Below are positions 28,852 to 38,658 of a stretch of DNA of 64,000 nucleotides, piece by piece. Source of the DNA: Avidesulfovibrio sp964369685 (lineage in GTDB: Bacteria; Desulfobacterota; Desulfovibrionia; Desulfovibrionales; Desulfovibrionaceae). The stretch is from assembly GCA_964369685.1 (NCBI GenBank), contig CAYJFB010000007.1:24041-88040 (forward strand). The letters run 5' to 3'. Position numbers and translations under genes: made by a program. A model generated the notes under the pieces. It saw only the letters and a list, made by a program, of their open reading frames with translations. It searched no databases and was not told where the DNA came from. Positions within the stretch are counted from its first letter, which is position 1. Each line of letters starts with the position of its first letter.

Positions 28852-29202
28852 CTAGTGTTTCATGCCGCGTTTGGACGCTTTCAACGGATTGACTTTTGCA
28901 ACAGTTTCTTTGGGCAACTTTTGAATGCGATCTTTGTTAGACTCGAACAATTCTTTATAATTAAAACCAAGTTCTTGAATGCGTTGTTCCATCACCCTAC
29001 GATTACTGTAACGATTGGGATCGGCAATACTTTTATCCAAATATTTTTTTTGGGTTAAATATAACCCTTTATCATCAATGGCAATAAAGAGCTGGCTGTT
29101 GTCTTCTGTTGTGAAAAGAGCTGATGCTTCTTGAGCCGGTATTTCTTGGGGTGGCACTTCCATAATGACCATTTCTTTTGCGGTACCAAAACGTGTAATC
29201 AT
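28852..29202 (-). CDS. Hypothetical protein, 116 aa
   Basis: 116 residues, no signal peptide or membrane segment. It has a central segment FIAIDDKGLYLTQKKYLDKSI and a Lys-rich C-terminus (LPKETVAKVNPLKASKRGMKH). Good ribosome site (AAGGAG, 6 bases before ATG) supports a real gene. I do not recognise the family. Convergent with the flavoredoxin gene across the nested inverted repeat. Confidence 0.6.
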   Translation of the reverse strand: MITRFGTAKEMVIMEVPPQEIPAQEASALFTTEDNSQLFIAIDDKGLYLTQKKYLDKSIADPNRYSNRRVMEQRIQELGFNYKELFESNKDRIQKLPKETVAKVNPLKASKRGMKH

Positions 29203-29440
29203 TGTAAACTCCTTGTGTAGTTATCAACATACTCAATGAAATTGAATTTTAATATCATATACAATCGGCATGTCAAAGACAAGGTCTTTATTCTGTCTTC
29301 TCAAATGGTAGGCATGTGTTAGGTTCTGCTTTATAAATAGAATCGTATCACTTGGAAACAATTTCTAGAGCACTTCTGTGTTCATTTTTCATAAAGATGT
29401 TTAATGATTCTCGCTCTTTCTGAGGGGATGAACAGAGTCG

Positions 29441-29529
29441 CAGAGCCGTTTGAACTGTGGCGCATGACCAGTACGAAGTACGGGAATGCGCCACAGGAAC
29501 AAGGGGGGCTGGGGGGCAGTGCCCCCCAG
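29441..29529 (+). repeat. Dispersed G-hairpin repeat element, copy 2
   Basis: Hairpin 1: CTGTGGCGCAT (29455-29465) pairs perfectly with 29486-29496; an inner GTAC-GAA-GTAC hairpin sits in the loop. Hairpin 2: CTGGGGGGCA pairs with TGCCCCCCAG (29509-29529), followed by an A-rich tail. Nearly the same sequence as 47340-47428, but stem bases differ in compensating pairs. Confidence 0.85.
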
Positions 29530-29580
29530 AAAAAAAGAAAATTTTTTTTACAATACTGTATATAAACAAATTTTTTTAGA

Positions 29581-30855
29581 TTAACTGTTTCCTTCGCTTG
29601 CTAATAGGCGTGCCAATTCTTCAGCATGATGTTTTTCAATATCCACAACGCTGTCAGGAATGATTACTGTCAGTTCTGTCGATGTTTCGGCCTGAGCAAA
29701 CAGTGTGTCAAAGGTTTCGGATTCTTGGGTCTGCGTCGGACTCAGCGGCGCGTCATGAAACAAACTGTGCAAATCATGTTCAGCCGCTTCATCTTCAGTC
29801 AACGGAAGTTCTAAAATTTCATTATGGAGTAAAGCCAATTGTTCCAGATCCTGTTCACTATGCCGGAGCGTTGTTTCTTGTCGATAGTCGTGTTCGTCCT
29901 CAGAAGTCAGAGGAATATCTCCAAAATCATCGGTAAGATCCGTGTCTTGCTCGAAAAACAATGCTGCATGAGAACCGACAGTCAACGATGTGGCGGCATC
30001 TACGAAAAGATCATGTGCCGTATTCAGACTCAGTTCAGGGTCTCCCTCTTGAGTGCCTTTGATGGTCACGGAAACCGCAATGGGTTCGCCCTCAAGGTGT
30101 GCATGACTTGCTTCATATAAAGCCGGTTGATCATTTATATACACATAAAATTCTTGTGTAACACTTTCTCCCAACGCCAATTTGGGCGTCGTCTGTGTTT
30201 CCGGAGCCAAGGTGTATGTGTATGCGGCGGAATAGGTATTATTTAAGGAGTCATAACGACCTGTATCAATGGACATTGTTCCGTATGGTGTTTCTACCGT
30301 CGATTGCAACACATGGCTTGCAACGTGGCTTTCTGGGGACAACAAATCATTTGGATGAGGCCCAAAACGGTATGTCAACGGCTCCATTTCCGCAACCGCC
30401 ATGGGCGATACGTCCGAAAAGGCTTCCGAAAACGACAACATACCGGAATATTCAAGCGGTGATTCGTTAAATAGTGCGCCCATATCAAAATCTGTCGTAT
30501 CATCTGTCTCTGAATACACATCAGAATGAAGAGCGACTTCAATATAATCACAATATTCTTCACCATGTATGTCCAAAGAATACACCGGAATTTTTTCCAA
30601 GAAGGGTATCTCTGATTCCGACAACAATTCATTTGCCAGCATTGTTTCAAGCATCGTGCTTTCAGCATCAAGTATATATGTATATTCACCGCTTTGCGGA
30701 TCGATAAACACAGAACCATATGGTGTTGTCAGGGTTTGTACAATATTTCCGTTTTCTGCTTTAAAGTAAAACACACTCTTTGACGTTTGGGTATTCTCAA
30801 TTTCAACAGCGTGCTGTTCTTCAAGGGTTTGTTTATTATTTAACAGTGTTACCAT
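29581..30855 (-). CDS. Small acidic protein with two VCBS-like repeats
   Basis: 424 residues, acidic, no signal peptide. Two segments look like VCBS/cadherin-like adhesin repeats: about 40-65 (TPYGSVFIDPQSGEYTYIL) and about 195-275 (TPYGTMSIDTGRYDSLNN, EFYVYINDQP, VSVTIKGT). The rest is low-complexity Asp/Glu. Large type I-secreted adhesins carry many such repeats; this one is short and lacks clear RTX repeats, so it may be a reduced or regulatory relative, or the product of decay. Upstream lies a strong promoter with a hairpin at its start point. Confidence 0.5.
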   Translation of the reverse strand: MVTLLNNKQTLEEQHAVEIENTQTSKSVFYFKAENGNIVQTLTTPYGSVFIDPQSGEYTYILDAESTMLETMLANELLSESEIPFLEKIPVYSLDIHGEEYCDYIEVALHSDVYSETDDTTDFDMGALFNESPLEYSGMLSFSEAFSDVSPMAVAEMEPLTYRFGPHPNDLLSPESHVASHVLQSTVETPYGTMSIDTGRYDSLNNTYSAAYTYTLAPETQTTPKLALGESVTQEFYVYINDQPALYEASHAHLEGEPIAVSVTIKGTQEGDPELSLNTAHDLFVDAATSLTVGSHAALFFEQDTDLTDDFGDIPLTSEDEHDYRQETTLRHSEQDLEQLALLHNEILELPLTEDEAAEHDLHSLFHDAPLSPTQTQESETFDTLFAQAETSTELTVIIPDSVVDIEKHHAEELARLLASEGNS

Positions 30856-31040
30856 GACACACCACCTTATTTTACAACAATCATCCTTAAGAAGAAGGAT
30901 TGCTTCCGAAAAACATAAAATAAAAAGGACGCAACTATAGAGACACAGAATGTGTCTTCAACAGAGACGTCAATAGATTCATTCTTTTCTTTTGGAAGAC
31001 ATGCATGGTATAAGGCATGACTTTTTTATGAAAAGAACGG

Positions 31041-31096
31041 ATACATAGTTTCACTATGTATAAATAGATTATTATGCACCCATATCATTTTGTCAA
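31041..31096 (-). promoter_or_regulatory. Promoter of the VCBS-like gene with hairpin at start site
   Basis: On the minus strand TTGACA (31096-31091), 17-base spacer, AATAAT (31073-31068). Immediately downstream ATACATAG pairs with CTATGTAT (31041-31061, 5-base loop), covering the expected start point. This hairpin could be an operator or 5' RNA stem. Confidence 0.6.
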
Positions 31097-31173
31097 GAGG
31101 TTTTTGTTGTCGTGACGCAGGAATGATTTTTTTATTTTATTGCAACGCCAACCCGTACTGACAAGCTAAAAAG

Positions 31174-31581
31174 TTAACACGCACTCAAAAATGCCTGAAA
31201 CCATGATTGAAAGTCTTTGTTATCTGTTTCCGCCGATTCTGTTTCATTTTTTTGCTGCACCCATTCATGGAGGGTTCGCACGTTTGCTTGGAACTGCGGA
31301 TCATCAAGGATTTGAATCAGCAGCGGTTTTGTCAACTGTTGCGTGAGAAAATCCACAAGTACGGTGCGTATGTGTTCACCGTTTTGGAACACATCAAGCC
31401 CATTCAGTGCTTTCAGTAAGGGCTTGAGGTGCGGTAAACTGGTTTGAATGTGGATTTGTGTGTCTGACGGTACAGCAATGCACGGCCTGTTTTCGTCTTC
31501 AGTCAGCCACATAAATCGCAACCACTGTTCAAAGGCCAGTGCTTCAAGCGCTGAGACCATGGCATTGTTGTTTGTTTGCAT
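31174..31581 (-). CDS. Hypothetical protein, 135 aa
   Basis: 135 residues, no membrane segment or signal peptide. A Leu-rich, mainly helical domain (LPHLKPLLKALNGLDVFQNG, TVLVDFLTQQLTKPLLIQIL). I do not recognise the family. It lies alone between the VCBS-like promoter region and hisF. The start at 31581 has no strong ribosome site; an internal ATG 7 codons later is possible. Confidence 0.5.
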   Translation of the reverse strand: MQTNNNAMVSALEALAFEQWLRFMWLTEDENRPCIAVPSDTQIHIQTSLPHLKPLLKALNGLDVFQNGEHIRTVLVDFLTQQLTKPLLIQILDDPQFQANVRTLHEWVQQKNETESAETDNKDFQSWFQAFLSAC

Positions 31582-31723
31582 GTTTCAGAACCTTCGTGAA
31601 TAATACATCTACAAAATATAGCCAAAGAATAACGTCAAACAATAAAGATCTTTTTGCTTTCATAAACATGATGCCAGGGGTTATTGGTAGCACCGAAGCA
31701 CGTCGATACTGCAAAAAAATGCT

Positions 31724-32503
31724 TTAAGGGGTTTTTCTCACAGTGATACCGGCTTGGCTCATGACCTGTTTGAGTTCGGCAATCGAGTATTGCCCGAAAT
31801 GGATGATCGAGGCCAACAATACCGCAGAGGCGTGTCCTTCAATCACCGCATCGACGAGGTGTTGCGGTTCACCTGCACCGCCGGAAGCGATAACAGGAAT
31901 GCGTACGGCATCACTGATTAAACGTGTCAACGTCAGTTCGTAGCCATCACAGGTTCCGTCGGCGTCGATGGAATTGAGGCATATTTCACCTGCGCCGAGT
32001 TTTTCAACTTCTTGTGCCCAAGCAAGCGCGTCGATGCCCATGGGTTTGCGCCCGCCGTGGATCACCACTTCATACCCTGAAGGAATCTGGCTACTGACAG
32101 CAACGCGTTTGACGTCCATGCCCACAACAATTGCCTGTACCCCAAACGCTTCTGCCCCTTCCGAGACCAAACGAGGGTTATCCACTGCCGCAGAATTGAG
32201 GGACACTTTTTCTGCACCGGCAAGCAATACCGCACGCATGTCGTCAACTGACCGTAACCCCCCGCCAACGGAAAAAGGAATAAAAATTTCAGAAGCAACC
32301 CGTTCCACAACATCAAGAAAGATATTCCGTCCTTCATGGCTGGCTGTGATGTCATAAAACACAATTTCATCGGCACCCGCGGCATAATAACGACGTGCGG
32401 TTTCAACCGGATCGCCGATATCTTGATTGCCGACAAAGCGAACACCTTTCGTTAAACGTCCGTCACGAACATCAAGGCAAGGAATGATCCGTTTACTGAG
32501 CAT
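31724..32503 (-). CDS. hisF: HisF, imidazole-glycerol-phosphate synthase cyclase
   Basis: Cyclase half of the HisHF complex that turns PRFAR plus ammonia (from HisH) into IGP and AICAR. 259 residues, standard. IIPCLDVRDGRLTKGVRF carries catalytic Asp11; NSIDADGTCDGYEL the second Asp; also IASGGAGEPQHLVD. Located 8 bases after hisH, consistent with an operon and a stoichiometric complex. Confidence 0.95.
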   Translation of the reverse strand: MLSKRIIPCLDVRDGRLTKGVRFVGNQDIGDPVETARRYYAAGADEIVFYDITASHEGRNIFLDVVERVASEIFIPFSVGGGLRSVDDMRAVLLAGAEKVSLNSAAVDNPRLVSEGAEAFGVQAIVVGMDVKRVAVSSQIPSGYEVVIHGGRKPMGIDALAWAQEVEKLGAGEICLNSIDADGTCDGYELTLTRLISDAVRIPVIASGGAGEPQHLVDAVIEGHASAVLLASIIHFGQYSIAELKQVMSQAGITVRKTP

Positions 32504-32511
32504 GGCAGCGT

Positions 32512-33174
32512 TTACTCCGTTTCATGTGTATTTGTTTTACAAAAGCGGTAGAAATTTTCCAAAAGCGTGAGCCCCGGGCGTCCGCTTTTTTCGGGATGAA
32601 ACTGCGTGGCCCATAAACCGTCGCGTCCATAGATTGCGCAAATATCTTGCCCGTGGTGTGTGGTTGCTATGACATTTTCCTGTGCTGTGTCGACGTAGTA
32701 GCTGTGGACAAAATAAAATGCCGCATCGGAAGGCACATTTGTCAATAAAGGACTGTTTTTTTGTACTTGCAAGGTGTTCCAGCCCATGTGTGGAATACGA
32801 ATGGGGCGAGGAGGCGCGTTTGGTTCTTCGACTGCTTCTGTCCATGAGGGATCAAAATGTCGGCATGTTCCCGATATGAGTCCTAAGGTTTTGGTTGCAT
32901 TTTCTTCACTCATATCAAGCATAATCTGGCAGCCAAGACAAATTCCAAGGACAGGATGGCCTTTGGCAACCGCTTGCCGCAACACGTTATCGAGTCCCGA
33001 TTGTTGCAGTTGTCGCATGGCTTGTCCGGCAGCACCGACACCGGGAAAAATGATGCCTTCTGAATGAAGCGCCTCTTGAGGATCAGCCGTTATGACACCG
33101 GGAATACCGACATAATCCAACGCGCGACGAACGCTTGTTTGATTACCCGCCTTGTAATCAAGGATTGCAAGCAT
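32512..33174 (-). CDS. hisH: HisH, glutaminase subunit of IGP synthase
   Basis: Class I amidotransferase giving ammonia to HisF. 220 residues from ATG 33174, preceded by GGAG; an in-frame longer form adds 16 residues with no ribosome site. Catalytic Cys in LGICLGCQIMLD, His and Glu in ATQFHPEKSG. Followed by hisF. Confidence 0.95.
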   Translation of the reverse strand: MLAILDYKAGNQTSVRRALDYVGIPGVITADPQEALHSEGIIFPGVGAAGQAMRQLQQSGLDNVLRQAVAKGHPVLGICLGCQIMLDMSEENATKTLGLISGTCRHFDPSWTEAVEEPNAPPRPIRIPHMGWNTLQVQKNSPLLTNVPSDAAFYFVHSYYVDTAQENVIATTHHGQDICAIYGRDGLWATQFHPEKSGRPGLTLLENFYRFCKTNTHETE

Positions 33175-33383
33175 GATTTCTCCTTCAATGAAAACTTGGA
33201 CGATAACATGATGTATACGCAATATGTATTTTGCATGCGCCGGACAAGCTTGTCAAATAGCATTGCATCAATGTTTCTTTTTTCTGAAAGTGCCGTATTG
33301 TTCATGAGGCATGTATTGAAAAATAATCTATTCATGCGTTACCTATAAAAAATAATTCAACCAAAAAAACAATTCAAAAACAC

Positions 33384-33412
33384 TTCATAAAATGTTTAAA
33401 AGAGTGTATACT
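33384..33412 (+). promoter_or_regulatory. Possible sigma70 promoter for ppk1
   Basis: TTCATA (33384-33389), 17-base spacer, TATACT (33407-33412). It lies about 240 bases upstream of ppk1. A TGACA-ATA-TGTCA inverted repeat follows directly (33412-33424). No Pho box was recognised. Confidence 0.4.
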
Positions 33413-33654
33413 GACAATATGTCAATAAAAAACTCGTTTTTCTTTTTTCAAAAAGCTTTTCATTTAAGTCAAGTAACTGAAAAAAGTGCGGAAAATAATT
33501 TTGATGTCACGAACTTTTGCGTTGTAACATAAATGACATCTTCACGTAACTTTTTTCATTTGTACTTTTAGCGCAATCTTGTTCACATTTGTGTTGTTAT
33601 CTAATTTCCCTATTGTTTTTTTGTTTTTCACCCCGTGTATGGAAGGAGCTTCTT

Positions 33655-35994
33655 TTGTCCCCACAAGATACTACAAATATTGCGTCACCCTGTGAGCCGT
33701 CTGTCGAGTCCTCGTGTGCCGTTGAGCCTTCGCAAGACATTTCTACACCCTTCGACGACACGGATGCCACAGCTTTACAACAAACATCAGCCCCTCTCTC
33801 CTCGAGCACGCTCGAAAAACCAGATCTTCTCCCTTCGAGTGCGCTTCAGGATGATGCCGACGAGCTGAATAATGAACAGGAAGTACAAACTGTGGAACTT
33901 TCTTCTTCCGAACTGTTTTTTAATCGTGAGATCAATTGGCTGGAATTTAATAATAAAGTCTTGCTGGAAGCGTTTGAACCCAAAGCACCGCTTTTAGAAC
34001 AAGTCAAATTTTTGAGTATCTTTTATAACAACTTGGATGAATTTTTTATGGTGCGTGTTTCGGGCACGCTACACCGTTATATTCGTCAATTTTCTGCAAA
34101 CACGCCCGACAAATTGTCGCCTGCACGCCAACTTGCCCAAATCCGCAGTAAAACCTTACAAATGCTCGGCGCGGCACAAGGCCATTGGCGAAAAAAATTG
34201 CTCCCTGCACTGAAAGAAAAAGGCGTTAACATCACACGCTATGTCGACCTTAACAAAAAACAACAAAAATTTCTTGCTAACTATTTCACAGAAGAAATTT
34301 ACCCTATTCTGACGCCTCAAGCTATCGATCCGAGTCATCCTTTACCTGTGATCTCCAACTTGAGCATCAATGCCATCATTCAACTGCAAAGCAAACAAGG
34401 CATCATTCGCTATGCTCGATTGAAATGCCCAAACAATGTTTCGCGTTTTGTTTTTGTGCCGCGCTCACAAAAAGAGACAGACCCTTATGACGGTTTGGAT
34501 TTCTCCTCAACCTCACGCAATAACGACATCGTGTTGCTTGAAGACATCATTCAAAATCACCTGCATTTGCTCTTCCCCGGCTACACCGTGTTGGCAACGG
34601 GCTTGTTTCGTATCACACGCAATACCGACTTTGAAATCGAAGAAGACGAAACCGATGACTTGCTCGAAACCATTCGTGAGCTCGTGGAGCAACGCCGATT
34701 TGGTGCTGTCGTGCGCTTGGAAATCTCAGGCGACACGCCGCGCGAGTTGCGAGACTTTTTAACACAACGGTTGTTGATCAAACCGTTTCAAGTATACCGT
34801 ATCCGTGGGCCTTTGGCCATGTCTGAAATGCTTGCGTTGTACAAACTTGATCGCCCGTCGCTCAAAGTCGAACCGTATACGCCGCACGTTCCCGAAGCCT
34901 TTTGTACAGACAATGCGTCACGCTTGTTTTCACACATTCGTAAAAAAGACGTGTTGTTGTTTCACCCCTACGACAGTTTTTTACCTGTACAAGAATTTAT
35001 TTATCGTGCCAGCGTCGATCCCGACGTCATCGCCATCAAACAAACCCTCTATCGTGCAGGCAATGACTCCCCAATCGTGAAAGCCTTGATTGAAGCGCGT
35101 CGTTTGGGCAAACAAGTGACGGTTGTCGTAGAACTGAAAGCACGGTTTGACGAAGAACAAAACATTACTTGGGCAGAAGAAATGGAAAAAGCCGGCATCC
35201 ATGTTGTCTATGGGATGCCGGGAATGAAAATCCATGCCAAGTTGTGCTTTATCATTCGTCGCGAAGGCAACGGCGTGAAGCGGTATGCCCATATCGGCAC
35301 AGGCAACTATAACGCCTCCACAGCAAAAATATATACCGACTTTGGCTTAATCACCGCGCACCACGGCATTTGTACCGAAGTGAGTGAATTGTTTAATATC
35401 ATGACAGGCTATGCCGAAAAAGATGACTACCAATACCTTTTGGTTTCACCAAACAGTATGCGCATAAAACTGTTGCAAGGCATCGAAAACGAAATTCTAC
35501 ACCACCAAAAATACGGCAACGGTGAGATTTTATTTAAATGCAATCAACTTTCGGATAAACTCTGCATTCAAGCGTTGTATCGCGCGTCTATGGAAGGCGT
35601 AAAAATTCGTTTGCAGGTGCGCGGAGTGTGTTGTCTCCGTCCGGGTATTCTCGGAATCAGTGACAATATTGAAGTCACCTCTTTAGTCGGGCGCTTTTTG
35701 GAACACACAAGGATTTATGCGTTCAGCAACAATGGTGATCCGCTCGTGTATATCGGCAGTGCCGATTTGATGCCGCGTAATCTTGATCGACGAATAGAAG
35801 TGCTTGTTCCTTTGCTCAACGAACAGTTGCGACGCCATCTGTTCAATAAAATTTTGATCCCACACCTTAACGACACGGCAAAAGCCTATAAATTGCTTGA
35901 AGACGGTTCTTATGTCCGCAATCAGGCAGTCAAAGGCGAAACACCCTTTCATGTGCAAAAACACATGATGAAACGTTATCATTCCGATAAGTAA
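33655..35994 (+). CDS. ppk1: Polyphosphate kinase 1
   Basis: Reversibly polymerises ATP gamma-phosphate into polyphosphate. About 779 residues from the TTG at 33655, which has GGAAGGAG 6 bases upstream. An acidic ~85-residue leader precedes FNREINWLEFNNKVLLEAF, where the PPK1 core normally starts. Middle region SIFYNNLDEFFMVRVSG; catalytic histidines in MPGMKIHAKLC and the HIGTGNYNASTAKIYTDF segment. Followed by an HD-domain gene and ppx, so polyphosphate synthesis and breakdown are encoded together. Confidence 0.95.
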   Translation: MSPQDTTNIASPCEPSVESSCAVEPSQDISTPFDDTDATALQQTSAPLSSSTLEKPDLLPSSALQDDADELNNEQEVQTVELSSSELFFNREINWLEFNNKVLLEAFEPKAPLLEQVKFLSIFYNNLDEFFMVRVSGTLHRYIRQFSANTPDKLSPARQLAQIRSKTLQMLGAAQGHWRKKLLPALKEKGVNITRYVDLNKKQQKFLANYFTEEIYPILTPQAIDPSHPLPVISNLSINAIIQLQSKQGIIRYARLKCPNNVSRFVFVPRSQKETDPYDGLDFSSTSRNNDIVLLEDIIQNHLHLLFPGYTVLATGLFRITRNTDFEIEEDETDDLLETIRELVEQRRFGAVVRLEISGDTPRELRDFLTQRLLIKPFQVYRIRGPLAMSEMLALYKLDRPSLKVEPYTPHVPEAFCTDNASRLFSHIRKKDVLLFHPYDSFLPVQEFIYRASVDPDVIAIKQTLYRAGNDSPIVKALIEARRLGKQVTVVVELKARFDEEQNITWAEEMEKAGIHVVYGMPGMKIHAKLCFIIRREGNGVKRYAHIGTGNYNASTAKIYTDFGLITAHHGICTEVSELFNIMTGYAEKDDYQYLLVSPNSMRIKLLQGIENEILHHQKYGNGEILFKCNQLSDKLCIQALYRASMEGVKIRLQVRGVCCLRPGILGISDNIEVTSLVGRFLEHTRIYAFSNNGDPLVYIGSADLMPRNLDRRIEVLVPLLNEQLRRHLFNKILIPHLNDTAKAYKLLEDGSYVRNQAVKGETPFHVQKHMMKRYHSDK

Positions 35995-36059
35995 CGGTTC
36001 AATCATTAATTTTTTTGCAGCAATATAAAGCGCATTTTTACGCAGAAGGTTTTCTTTTT

Positions 36060-36902
36060 ATGATTCGACGTAAAGCACAACAAATACAATCTCGCGGCGT
36101 ACGCGCGCCTCACACCATCCGCAAACAACAGCATATCCGTATAGCTGTTGCTCAGGAACCAAAAACACAAACAACAAAGCCCCAAACAGCACCTTTACAA
36201 AACAACACGACTTCAGAGTGTGAAACCGGGAACGCACCCAAAAAGCCAATCAAAAGAAATATCGTAAAACCTCTAAAACCCAAAAAAACAGCAATAAGCT
36301 TTCCGGCCATTGACCCGACACATTTTTCAGGCGTTCCGCTCGAATCGTTGGCGCACGGTAATCAGGTTGCGTTGTTGTCCATGCAACTTTTTTCGGGTTT
36401 GAAGGCGTTGCATCAATTGCAAGATTCTTGGGGTACGATTTTATACTATGCGGCGTGCTTGCACGACATTGGCTGGATTAAAGGCCAAAGAAAACATCAC
36501 AAACGTTCGGCAAAGATGATTCGCGCAAGTGAGGCTCTTGTTCTCGATGAAGCCACGCGTGGATTGGTTGCGCTTGTTGCACGGTATCATCGTCGTGCGG
36601 AACCGTCACGTCATCATAAGCGCTTTGGGCGTCTTTCACCGAAGCAACAACATGGCGTGCGTTGTTTGGCGGCGCTGCTGCGTCTTGCCGATGCGTTGGA
36701 TTTTTCTCATGCCAAGCGCGTGTCTCAGGTTTGGGTTGCGGACTTGGATAAAAAACGAGTCTTGCTTGAACTTTGTTGTCCTGATACAGATATGACTGAG
36801 TGCAGGGCAGAAATTCTGCGTGTTGCGCGCAATAAAATGTTATTTAAAAAAGTTTTTCAAAAGGATATACGTTGCCAATGCAAGGAGCAGAAGAAAAGCT
36901 GA
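36060..36902 (+). CDS. HD-domain protein between ppk1 and ppx
   Basis: About 280 residues from the ATG at 36060 (AGAAGG upstream). First ~90 residues are basic and low-complexity; the rest is an HD-type domain (HGNQVALLSMQLFSGL, CLHDIGWIKGQRKHHKRSAKM, LRLADALDFSHAKR) closely resembling the C-terminal HD domain of the adjacent PPX. It could bind or hydrolyse a nucleotide or regulate PPX. It overlaps ppx by about 31 bases. Specific activity unknown. Confidence 0.75.
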   Translation: MIRRKAQQIQSRGVRAPHTIRKQQHIRIAVAQEPKTQTTKPQTAPLQNNTTSECETGNAPKKPIKRNIVKPLKPKKTAISFPAIDPTHFSGVPLESLAHGNQVALLSMQLFSGLKALHQLQDSWGTILYYAACLHDIGWIKGQRKHHKRSAKMIRASEALVLDEATRGLVALVARYHRRAEPSRHHKRFGRLSPKQQHGVRCLAALLRLADALDFSHAKRVSQVWVADLDKKRVLLELCCPDTDMTECRAEILRVARNKMLFKKVFQKDIRCQCKEQKKS

Positions 36903-38554
36903 TTAAAGACATCGAAAACGATGCAGACATTGAGGTTGTCACAAACGGCGGTATGAACGTCAATGCACAGGATGTTGCGGAGTCCTTGCAAAATGGCGGT
37001 GTCATTGTTGGGATTATTGATTTGGGCAGTAACTCTGTGCGGCTGATGCTGGTGCGTTTGATGCCTGACGGCGCCACGAGTGTGATTAACCGAGTCAAAC
37101 ACATGGTGCGTCTCGGTGAAAATTCTTTTCAAACGCAACAGCTGCAAGAAGAAGCCATCCAGCGCACACTGCCTGTTTTGGCTTCTTTTGCGGATATGTG
37201 CCGCACCTACAAAGCCACAACGGTTTTGCCCGTGGCGACGGCTGCGGTGCGTGATGCCAAAAACGGACGAGCATTTATCCAGCTTGTTCGTGAAAAAACG
37301 GGTCTGAATTTTACAATTATTTCAGGTAAAGAAGAAGCTCGTTTGATTGGCTTGGGTGTCAATGAAGAATTGCCGCACACGTTGGGTGTGCGTTTATTTA
37401 TTGATATTGGCGGCGGCAGTACGGAATTGGCTGTGGCGAGTTCTGTACGTCATGAAAATCTTGATTCGCTCAAGTTGGGTTGTGTGCGTTTGACCAACCG
37501 TTTTCTGGCGGAACATCAAGGCACGGTTTCTCACTCTCGGTTTAAGCAGATGCAGGAATACGTGCGCAGTAAAGCCAGCCACGCGTTACAACGTATTCAA
37601 GGCTATACTTTGCTTGAAGCGGTGGGCAGCTCGGGAACCGCATTGACGTTGGCGTTGCTGAGTTGGCGTTTGGAACGCGGCAATACACCGTTCCCTAATG
37701 AGCAATGTGTTTTTTCGCTTGAGAGTCTGCGTCGTACGTCAAATTATTTGTGTAAACTCACACTGGAACAACGCCGCAATCTTCCGGGAGTGAGTGCACG
37801 ACGTGCCGAAGTGCTTGTGGCGGGCGCAGTTATTTTACAAACGCTGCTCGAAGAATTGGGCTTGCAAGGCATACGCACAAGCACTCGCAACCTCCAAGAC
37901 GGCATATTGGTTGATTATCTGCAACACCAAGAACACATCCAACAATCGAGTCTCAGTGTTCGAGAACACAGCATCCTTCGTTTGGCGCAGGCGTGTGTGT
38001 ACGAAGAAAAACACAGCCGTCATGTGGCGAACTTGGCGTTACGGATTCACGATTCTGCCGTGGACGCCGGCTTGATTCAGTTTGATCATCAAGCCCGTGA
38101 ACATTTACACTATGCGGCGTTGTTGCACGATATCGGTATTTTTGTTGCCTACAGCCGTCATGCGGCGCACGGACAATATTTGATTTGCAACAGTGAACTG
38201 TTGGGTTTTACACAAGATGAGATTGAATTTATTGCATGGTTGGTGTTGTTTCACAGTAGCGGTGTGACCAAAAAACACCTCACACACCACGATTGGCCTG
38301 ACAGTATGCGAGAACGATTGCGTATTTTTTCCTTATTTTTGGCTGTTGCCGAGAATTTGGATCGTATGCATTGCGGTCATGTGCAGGATGTTTTTTTACG
38401 AAGCTTTGGCAAAACCATCATGCTTTCCGTCCACGGGCAAGACATCAGCCCCATAGAGCGCAAGGCTGTGGAACATTTTGAAAAAGCATTGGGAAAAACC
38501 TTTACCCGCAACTTTATTATGAACTTTGAAGGCATGGCGGTCGATGAAGGCTAA
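36872..38554 (+). CDS. ppx: Exopolyphosphatase / pppGpp phosphohydrolase (Ppx/GppA) with HD domain
   Basis: 560 residues. The actin-like ATPase-fold core has VGIIDLGSNSVRLMLVRL (~46-63) and FIDIGGGSTELAVAS; the C-terminal part is an HD domain (LLHDIGIFVAYSRHAAHGQY, LFLAVAENLDRMHCG). Ppx releases phosphate from polyphosphate or pppGpp. The TTG at 36872 has AAGGA 6 bases upstream; the ATG at 36878 is an alternative. A ~45-residue leader precedes the core. Overlaps the HD gene before it. Confidence 0.92.
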   Translation: MPMQGAEEKLIKDIENDADIEVVTNGGMNVNAQDVAESLQNGGVIVGIIDLGSNSVRLMLVRLMPDGATSVINRVKHMVRLGENSFQTQQLQEEAIQRTLPVLASFADMCRTYKATTVLPVATAAVRDAKNGRAFIQLVREKTGLNFTIISGKEEARLIGLGVNEELPHTLGVRLFIDIGGGSTELAVASSVRHENLDSLKLGCVRLTNRFLAEHQGTVSHSRFKQMQEYVRSKASHALQRIQGYTLLEAVGSSGTALTLALLSWRLERGNTPFPNEQCVFSLESLRRTSNYLCKLTLEQRRNLPGVSARRAEVLVAGAVILQTLLEELGLQGIRTSTRNLQDGILVDYLQHQEHIQQSSLSVREHSILRLAQACVYEEKHSRHVANLALRIHDSAVDAGLIQFDHQAREHLHYAALLHDIGIFVAYSRHAAHGQYLICNSELLGFTQDEIEFIAWLVLFHSSGVTKKHLTHHDWPDSMRERLRIFSLFLAVAENLDRMHCGHVQDVFLRSFGKTIMLSVHGQDISPIERKAVEHFEKALGKTFTRNFIMNFEGMAVDEG

Positions 38555-38658
38555 ATGGCGTTTGTTGACAGGCATGGCAATCGACAAAAATAGCGCTGTA
38601 TTTGAAAACAGGGCAGCCAACGAACGCTGCACCAGATTTGACAATATAAGGAGCATAC

